Shown here piece by piece: positions 58,243 to 64,000 of a DNA stretch of 64,000 bases. This DNA comes from Tritrichomonas musculus (taxonomy: Eukaryota; Parabasalia; Tritrichomonadida; Tritrichomonadidae), in NCBI GenBank assembly GCA_039105265.1, contig JAPFFF010000068.1, forward strand, positions 372,001 to 436,000, read 5' to 3'. The translations under genes were made by a program, and so were the position numbers. The notes under the pieces are model-generated. The model made no database searches. It saw only the letters and a program-made list of their open reading frames with translations, and was not told the origin of the DNA. Numbering within the stretch: the stretch's first letter is position 1; the number at the start of each line of letters is the position of its first letter.

Positions 58243-59322
58243 ATGAATGAATCAATCAACTATCCTTTCAAATCTAAATACAAGTACATCAAAGACACGG
58301 GCATTAAAACCGAGCCCTATATTAAGGATTACCAATTGAAGACAGTAAAGAAACTATCAAAACCTGACTTCTCATTTGAACCGTATGCGTACGAAATTGA
58401 TATAATGTTTGCATTAAATAAAGCTTATTTAGTAATAATCAATGTAAACACCAAATACCTAATTGTTGAACCAATTGATTACAAGTCTGAGTATTATGTA
58501 ATCAAAGTAATTGATAAACTAGTCAATAAAAGAAATATCAGAATTGAAACAATTAAATGTGATGGTGAAAAGGCTTTTATATCAAATGCATTCAAAAGTT
58601 ATTGCAACGGTGAAGAGCAAAGATATCAATTAGACAAACACACAATTAAATTCAAAGCACCAAACAAAATAAAGTTAATCATTGATGATTCACCTTTCAC
58701 GAATGCACATAAATGTGTCGATGCAGTAATCAGAACATTACGAAATGCTTTCGGTCAATCACAACAACGAATGACAAACAATGTATTGATACAACAAACG
58801 GTTGAATGGTACAATAACACGCCTCATGCATCTCTTCGTTTATTGAATCCTTTATACACATCATTTGACGAAGAAACTGATGAATACCTTGACAAACGAC
58901 AATCAAAATACATTTATCTAACACCTCAACAGATGCAAGATGACCGCGACCTTGAATGGCAGTACATAAGAGCCAAATCAATGCAATTGAAAGAGATTCA
59001 ACAAAAACAACGATTTAAAGGTCTTCTGTCATATAAACCCAAAAATATAATACTCATTCACACCGATTACGGAAAAACAGAAAAGAAACATGAAAAGCGA
59101 AGAAGAGTATTCAATGAACTTGCTGAATTCATTTGTTATGAATCAGGAAACGTTAAATGTAAACTATTAAATCCTTTGCGTCAAACTAACAAAACACTGA
59201 AGAACAAAACAATAATAACAGTTCCAATCATGTACACAAAATATGTTTGTTCATCAATAGATGCTTTGAATGATGATTATAAAGTATTCTTTTTGACTTA
59301 TAAAACGCAAAATGAAAGCTAA
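58243..59322 (+). CDS. Polinton integrase (retroviral-type rve core)
   Basis: It is 359 aa. The catalytic core shows YEIDIMFALNKAYLVIIN (first acidic strand), then TIKCDGEKAFISNAF (second acidic position), then SPFTNAHKCVDAVIRTLRNAF, the helix carrying the third acidic position, followed by the typical WYNNTPHASL segment. A basic C-terminal region follows, with possible chromodomain-like strands. It would cut the element ends and join them to the target with a 5-6-bp duplication. The 3' end overlaps the start of the next gene by 11 bp. Confidence 0.9.
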   Translation: MNESINYPFKSKYKYIKDTGIKTEPYIKDYQLKTVKKLSKPDFSFEPYAYEIDIMFALNKAYLVIINVNTKYLIVEPIDYKSEYYVIKVIDKLVNKRNIRIETIKCDGEKAFISNAFKSYCNGEEQRYQLDKHTIKFKAPNKIKLIIDDSPFTNAHKCVDAVIRTLRNAFGQSQQRMTNNVLIQQTVEWYNNTPHASLRLLNPLYTSFDEETDEYLDKRQSKYIYLTPQQMQDDRDLEWQYIRAKSMQLKEIQQKQRFKGLLSYKPKNIILIHTDYGKTEKKHEKRRRVFNELAEFICYESGNVKCKLLNPLRQTNKTLKNKTIITVPIMYTKYVCSSIDALNDDYKVFFLTYKTQNES

Positions 59323-59662
59323 ACAACCAATCACAAAACGATACTATCACACACAATCAAAAGATTTTAATCTTCCTGATGATTTCGTTTATAGTCGCAA
59401 CAAGAAGTACATTGTTGTTCAGTATTGTGGGGCTGTTGTCAATCAACATATTGTCGGTGATTTGATGGTTCATTCAGATATAGTTGAATTCATGCCTTTC
59501 TGTGACCATTTCATTATGCTTGCTAACAGACGACAAACCAAATACAGAAAATATGAGTGTCTGAACAACACAAAAAAAGAATATCATTTATGGTTCACAG
59601 ATATGAAAGGAAACGTTATTGAACCTGAATCATTTATATTCAGTTGTCTTTTGATTTATTAA
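59312..59662 (+). CDS. Small beta-rich Polinton protein, possible penton or jelly-roll minor capsid
   Basis: It is 116 aa, beginning MKAKQPITKRYYHTQSKDF. The C-terminus (EYHLWFTDMKGNVIEPESF followed by a hydrophobic strand) has the F-x-D-x-x-G-x-x-(I/V) pattern often found in the last strands of single-jelly-roll capsid proteins, and it recalls the end of the 244-aa protein at 2459-3193. It is short for a full jelly roll. It overlaps the integrase stop by 11 bp. Confidence 0.5.
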   Translation: MKAKQPITKRYYHTQSKDFNLPDDFVYSRNKKYIVVQYCGAVVNQHIVGDLMVHSDIVEFMPFCDHFIMLANRRQTKYRKYECLNNTKKEYHLWFTDMKGNVIEPESFIFSCLLIY

Positions 59663-59674
59663 TGACTATTCAAA

Positions 59675-60790
59675 ATGGATTCTCATGTATTTTATTTAAA
59701 TCCGAATCAATTGGCTGATATGAGTAATTATAAAATTAATGGTGTAGCACCGATTGCATTTGCTATGATTACGACTACTGAATCAAGGTCAATTTATATT
59801 TTTCCATCAACTTTTACATTTCCGAGGCAAGTTCAAAGTATTTATAAAGGTACAACATTAACGACTAGACCTGCATGGATGTTATATTTAATTGGTGATG
59901 GAATTTATAGTCCGTCATACATATTTATACGAAAGATACTACCAGGATTTCAAGAACCTGTATTTGTATTATTAAATGATAACACACCTAAAGATATAAC
60001 AAATTATTATGTAGAATATGATGGTGAAGCTTATTTTAATAGAGTAAATTTCGCTTTTACTTATGAGGTATTCATGAATGCATTTAATAATATAATTACT
60101 GCAGCTGATACAGGTTATAATCCTAATGCAAATAAAACATATATATCATTCACCGTTTATGATAATCCAAACTTAATACCGATAATTGATTTCTATGATA
60201 ACACAGAACCAGGTTCTGACACCAATGATATTAGAATACAAACAATGAACGATTTAAATCAAAATACGAATTATAAACCGAAGAAACCTGCACATTTAGG
60301 TTTTCGAAATGATACTATATTCACTGAATATCCTATATTCAAACCAAATATAAAACCCGATAACGAAACAACAGCAAATGAAACAACAGAAAATATTAAA
60401 TCATTAACTCCCAATCCACCAAGAAAGCATAAATCAAAAGAAAATGATAACAAAGTTCATTTTTCAGCATCAGCCATAAGTACAAAACCAAATTATCCAA
60501 CAAGCTATGAACCTATGGAAATTGAAGACGATTGGCATGTAAGAAATCAAAATCAATCACAAGGCTTTTATTTTGAAACACCAAATCCTAATAAGACATC
60601 AAATTATTCTGAACGACAACAAAACATAAATAATGATACTTTTGAAGACTTGTCAACTTCACTTGATAATCAGCAAGACCAGAAGAAACAACCACAATCA
60701 ACAAAACGTTATAGTTTTAGAATCGTTTCAGACCCAAATGACAAAAATAATAATAATAATAACAATAATGGAGGTTTTGATTTAAATTAA
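59675..60790 (+). CDS. Polinton protein with a beta-rich head and an Asn/Gln-rich tail, 371 aa
   Basis: It starts MDSHVFYLNPNQLADM. Residues 1-185 are beta-rich with several Y-I-F and V-Y-D strands and no membrane segments, which could be a minor capsid or spike domain. Residues ~190-371 are low complexity (Asn, Thr, Pro, Gln, ending in a run of Asn and GGFDLN). Its stop codon touches the stop of the convergent gene at 60791. The function is unknown. Confidence 0.6.
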   Translation: MDSHVFYLNPNQLADMSNYKINGVAPIAFAMITTTESRSIYIFPSTFTFPRQVQSIYKGTTLTTRPAWMLYLIGDGIYSPSYIFIRKILPGFQEPVFVLLNDNTPKDITNYYVEYDGEAYFNRVNFAFTYEVFMNAFNNIITAADTGYNPNANKTYISFTVYDNPNLIPIIDFYDNTEPGSDTNDIRIQTMNDLNQNTNYKPKKPAHLGFRNDTIFTEYPIFKPNIKPDNETTANETTENIKSLTPNPPRKHKSKENDNKVHFSASAISTKPNYPTSYEPMEIEDDWHVRNQNQSQGFYFETPNPNKTSNYSERQQNINNDTFEDLSTSLDNQQDQKKQPQSTKRYSFRIVSDPNDKNNNNNNNNGGFDLN

Positions 60791-63085
60791 TTATTCATTA
60801 TTCATTCTTTGATGTAATGGTTTAAGATTAACAGCAAAATTATCATATTTATTTTTGTTCTGCAATTTGCTTTCTTTGAGTTGTGCTTTGAATGCTGTGT
60901 ATCCACAATTTGGATATATATCTCTTTCTATTGCTGCAGAGATTCGTTTAATGAAATTATCTTTAACGTTCTTAATATCTTCTGGCGTTGCTTCTTTAAT
61001 TCCTTCTGCATTTCGTTTCAACCTGTTATATCCTTCTTGCTTACTTACATCAACATTGAAACCAACACCAAAGACAACATAATCAATGTAATGCATTAAT
61101 TCAGTAAATTGTTTACCCCATTGACTTGGTTCAGCCTTTAATTCTCCTGATGTGATATCAATAGCTTTATCAATAATCTTCTCAACATATGATTGAACAT
61201 TCTTTCCTAATACTGAAACATATTCTTTATTGTTCTGTTGTTTCCAATATGTCCATTGTTCATATGTTAATATCTTTCCATTGAACTTATTGTCTTGAAT
61301 GATTTCTTTGAAAGGAGCATCAAAGAGATAAGCAAATAACATATTTGATACAGCAAGGTAATTGATGAGTTTCTTCAAAGGAGATAATACAAAGAATTGT
61401 TCGTCATTCCAATACACTTTCCAGACTTTAGAAAAGATTGATGACCAATAAGAACTTGGTGTAATACGTTTGCTGACTCTTGCTTTTCCCAGACCCATAG
61501 GACCGTAATAATTTTCTAGCTCTTGCATTTCTTTTCCCTTTGTTAATTTGTATTGACCAGCATCCCAATCAATTTTCTTGATATCTTTATCAAATAATGA
61601 TTGAATCCATTTATTGAACGGCATTTCTTTTCTTTCTTGTTTTGTTTTAATAACAGATTTCCAAACTTTCTTGTAAGGAGAAGCAAATACAAGCTTGTAT
61701 CCGTTAATGATTGAAGGATTACCGTTCCTATCAATTAAAACAACATCATCAACTTTATCACCGTTCAAGTCTGTTATTGAGTTTCCTAACGGGTCTTTGG
61801 CATTTTCTGGTAATAAACGATATCTTGGTTTACCGTCTTTATCAACTGAATTCTTACAGTATTCAATAGCTGTATCACGACAAGCTGCATTCGGAATGTA
61901 TTTGATTCTGAAGTTTCCGTTAATAATCATATCAATAAATTTATCTCTGTAATAGGATATATTACCACCAACCCGAGGTATTTCAAGCTTGTCAAATGAA
62001 TCCTTTAATGTTGAGTTAACAAGAGGCATATCTTTTTTATCACGACGTCCGCGAGTATTCTTTGAGGGTTGCTTTGCATTTCTTATTAATTCATCAAGTA
62101 TTTCAGCATCTGCTTTGTTATCTTCTGCATATCCTTTGTATTTCCTTGCAAAAGGTGATTTAATTTCTTGTGCTTCTTCTTCATTATCAACATATCTGTA
62201 TGGTTGTTTTGCAGGTGTTTTTGTATATCTGTATGCTTCGGTTGCTGCTTCATCATCATCATGCCAATCATCTAATTCATCATCATATAATGATTGAAGA
62301 GGTCCGTTATTATTGTTGTTGTCGTCTGCCATTTTATTAGTTGAAAAATTATTTTTATTGTGTTCCTTTGATGGTTCAATAAAAGAATCAGATAAATCAT
62401 CGTTTTTCAATATTAATGACTCAGAATCTGATTCGCTTAATGTTATATTAATTAATGAATCTTCACTGTCTTTAGGCAATTGTATTGTCGAGTCATTTTC
62501 ATCAGAATCACTCGGAGTTATGCGTTTTCTTCTTGGTGTTCTTCGTTTATTAGTATCAAGTGTTGGTTCATGTATGCTTGTTCTCTTTCTTCTTCCTTTG
62601 TTGGTTTGTGGTGTTTGACTCTTTCTCGGTGGTTTGATGGGTGATGAACGAAAACCGTCAGAGCTATAATTTAAATCATCATTGACAACAATATTAAAGT
62701 AATTGATAATGATATCAAGACTTTTTTTATCTGTTGTGTACTCTTTTAAACTAAGGAATTGATTGCCTTTACTTTTAATACCAGCATTGATTTTGTTCAT
62801 CAATGAAACAAATCGACGAAACTTGACTTTCATTTCACGAATCTTTCCCACACTTCTTCCTGTATATTCATTGTTTTGTATTTGATACAACAAATTAATT
62901 AAATCATTGGGGTGTTCTAGTTTGTATGTACTGAGAAACGTGTTCTTAAAATAATCTATCGGGTCCTCTAGTTCTTCATCATCATCAGGTTTAGATACCT
63001 CACTATCAAATATAGTTTCATCATCAATATTACTTAAATCTAATTCAAAGCTATCAGATGAATTATTTTTATCTTGTTTTGACAT
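60791..63085 (-). CDS. Large Polinton protein with charged head and a DxNxDxxDD loop, 764 aa
   Basis: It starts MSKQDKNNSSDSFELDLS. The first ~290 residues are disordered, with acidic stretches and basic stretches such as RRKRTSIHEP and RRTPRRKR. Next comes a folded region with SYYRDKFIDMIINGNFRIKY near 370, a calcium-loop-like ITDLNGDKVDDVVLIDRNGN near 438-460 followed by INGYKLVFASPYKK, then a helical C-terminal part (about 530-764). The DNGD-type loop followed by a NGY motif occurs in several virion-associated proteins of large DNA elements, but no family name is certain. It may be a virion core or DNA-packaging protein. Confidence 0.6.
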   Translation of the reverse strand: MSKQDKNNSSDSFELDLSNIDDETIFDSEVSKPDDDEELEDPIDYFKNTFLSTYKLEHPNDLINLLYQIQNNEYTGRSVGKIREMKVKFRRFVSLMNKINAGIKSKGNQFLSLKEYTTDKKSLDIIINYFNIVVNDDLNYSSDGFRSSPIKPPRKSQTPQTNKGRRKRTSIHEPTLDTNKRRTPRRKRITPSDSDENDSTIQLPKDSEDSLINITLSESDSESLILKNDDLSDSFIEPSKEHNKNNFSTNKMADDNNNNNGPLQSLYDDELDDWHDDDEAATEAYRYTKTPAKQPYRYVDNEEEAQEIKSPFARKYKGYAEDNKADAEILDELIRNAKQPSKNTRGRRDKKDMPLVNSTLKDSFDKLEIPRVGGNISYYRDKFIDMIINGNFRIKYIPNAACRDTAIEYCKNSVDKDGKPRYRLLPENAKDPLGNSITDLNGDKVDDVVLIDRNGNPSIINGYKLVFASPYKKVWKSVIKTKQERKEMPFNKWIQSLFDKDIKKIDWDAGQYKLTKGKEMQELENYYGPMGLGKARVSKRITPSSYWSSIFSKVWKVYWNDEQFFVLSPLKKLINYLAVSNMLFAYLFDAPFKEIIQDNKFNGKILTYEQWTYWKQQNNKEYVSVLGKNVQSYVEKIIDKAIDITSGELKAEPSQWGKQFTELMHYIDYVVFGVGFNVDVSKQEGYNRLKRNAEGIKEATPEDIKNVKDNFIKRISAAIERDIYPNCGYTAFKAQLKESKLQNKNKYDNFAVNLKPLHQRMNNE

Positions 63086-63107
63086 TGTTTAGTTTCTAAT
63101 AAATTGA
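63086..63107. promoter_or_regulatory. 22-bp divergent promoter
   Basis: Only 22 bp separate the leftward ATG at 63085 and the rightward ATG at 63108, as in the other divergent pairs of these Polintons. Confidence 0.45.
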
Positions 63108-64000
63108 ATGTTTACGATTGAGCAGAGCGGACACATAACAAAAACAAATACTATTGACGGATTGATTAACGAATACATTAAAAGATATGTCGATAATTAT
63201 GTTATCAAAGGTGATACATCGAACGGAAACGTAGGGATTTCAAACGGAAATGGAATCACTAAGGAACAATTGAATGAAGCAGTTAACGGATTGCGTGATT
63301 ATGTTATCAACAATTATGCTTTATCAACTGATATACCTGAACCAATTGATATAACGAATTATGCATTGAAGACGGATATACCAGAAGTACTCAAAAATAG
63401 TGAGTTGCAATTGAACATAAAAGAACTATTACCCGACGAAATGTTTCAGAAATTGATGGCTGAAGATGATAAACCATTATCAGCTCAAGCATCAATGTGT
63501 TTAACAAGTATAGCAGTTAATGAAGGTTTTCAATCGGCTTTGGATGATTGTGCCGAACGATATGTTCCAAAAGATGATTTGAAGAATTACATCACGAGAG
63601 ATAATTTGACTGTATCAACTGAATACACAATTGAAATCAAGACATATATGTTTCCTAATATAGGTCCAGTACCAGAAGAATATGAAGAAAACGGAATGGA
63701 TACATCTCACGTTTTACCGTTCAAAGAAGGAACACATTTGGTTGGTTATAAATTAGACAATAGTGGTAATATATTCCATTTTGATATCAGATTTAAGACA
63801 AATGAATTATATGCTGATGATGAATATAACGTTAAACAACATGAAGCTGAAGGATTTGAAAGTGAAGGGGAGTATTTTGAATTAGTGTGGGATGAATTTA
63901 CTGGAGCAATTTATGATAGATATCAATACCTTCCAATAACAATAACATTAGCAGAAACAAATGATGAATTAGCATTGAAGAGTGATATACCTGAACCTGT
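63108..64000 (+). CDS. Fibre-like Polinton protein, N-terminal part (runs off right edge)
   Basis: The frame is open from ATG at 63108 to the window end (297 codons seen). It starts MFTIEQSGHITKTNTIDGL. NYALSTDIPEP and NYALKTDIPEV linkers (residues ~68-100) match the YALK-type linkers of the large proteins in the left cluster. A domain with SHVLPFKEGTHLVGYKLD near residues 200-215, ending in a LPITITLAE strand, corresponds to the C-terminal domain of the gene at 24440-27034. The coiled-coil and KSDIPEP linker resume at the edge. It is probably a fibre-like attachment protein that shares exchangeable modules with the other Polinton. Confidence 0.65.
   Translation, partial: MFTIEQSGHITKTNTIDGLINEYIKRYVDNYVIKGDTSNGNVGISNGNGITKEQLNEAVNGLRDYVINNYALSTDIPEPIDITNYALKTDIPEVLKNSELQLNIKELLPDEMFQKLMAEDDKPLSAQASMCLTSIAVNEGFQSALDDCAERYVPKDDLKNYITRDNLTVSTEYTIEIKTYMFPNIGPVPEEYEENGMDTSHVLPFKEGTHLVGYKLDNSGNIFHFDIRFKTNELYADDEYNVKQHEAEGFESEGEYFELVWDEFTGAIYDRYQYLPITITLAETNDELALKSDIPEP

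Larger units (their letters stand above)
54857..64000. mobile_element. Second Polinton (Maverick), left end to window edge
   Basis: It begins with AGTAGTATATATCAGTCGG, the inverse of the type 2 terminus at 27328. It carries small coiled-coil proteins, a pVI-like basic peptide, a double-jelly-roll-type major capsid protein, integrase, a small jelly-roll-like protein, an Asn/Gln-tailed protein, a large basic/acidic protein and the start of a fibre-like gene. Polymerase, ATPase and protease would lie to the right. The genes seen are all open, so it looks whole within the window and is probably young. Confidence 0.92.

Overview
The window is strongly AT-rich eukaryotic DNA, most likely from a parabasalid (trichomonad) protist, perhaps a Tritrichomonas relative. 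The reasons are intronless host genes, initiator-like TCA(Y) motifs close to start codons, an R2R3 Myb gene, an ABCA half-transporter, a degraded bacterial-type glycosidase, and a heavy load of Polintons (Mavericks) and Mutator-like DNA transposons. The species is inference.

Layout. (1) 1-27328: a Polinton cluster, cut by the left window edge. It holds the N-terminal part of a protein-primed B-family DNA polymerase (minus strand), a small beta-rich capsid-like protein, and a run of very large modular proteins (about 1000-1190 aa) that look like fibre or adhesin proteins. A 5023-bp unit (gene tail, complete 1191-aa gene, element terminus) occurs twice in tandem and is followed by a third, diverging copy. 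Each junction joins a Polinton terminus to the interior of a family gene at ATAACA, which suggests nested insertion followed by unequal exchange. (2) 27329-40939: host island with an ABCA-type transporter, a helical protein, tRNA-Asp(GTC), a GH127 glycosidase pseudogene, a transposase relic, a Myb gene and a TPR-like gene, separated by long AT-rich spacers with a few MITE-like inverted repeats. (3) 40940-49466: an 8.5-kb foldback MULE flanked by the 9-bp duplication ATTATAATT. Its long inverted repeats carry arrays of a GC-rich 120-bp unit (4+3 on the left, 3+4 on the right, mirrored). It encodes a MULE transposase with a SWIM-type zinc motif and, unexpectedly, a second protein resembling a P-element RNase-H-like transposase. 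(4) 49476-54856: AT-rich spacer, a 132-bp satellite and the start of another transposase-like gene. (5) 54857-64000: a second Polinton entering from its left terminus, with small coiled-coil proteins, a pVI-like basic peptide, the probable double-jelly-roll major capsid protein, integrase, further virion-like proteins and the start of another fibre-like gene.

How the parts work together. Polinton genes are packed tightly, with divergent start codons as little as 14 bp apart and convergent stops that touch. The fibre-like proteins of both Polintons share exchangeable C-terminal modules. In the MULE, each inverted repeat carries array modules plus a copy of the transposase gene's first 26 codons, so the ends appear to have grown by module duplication and then been homogenised.
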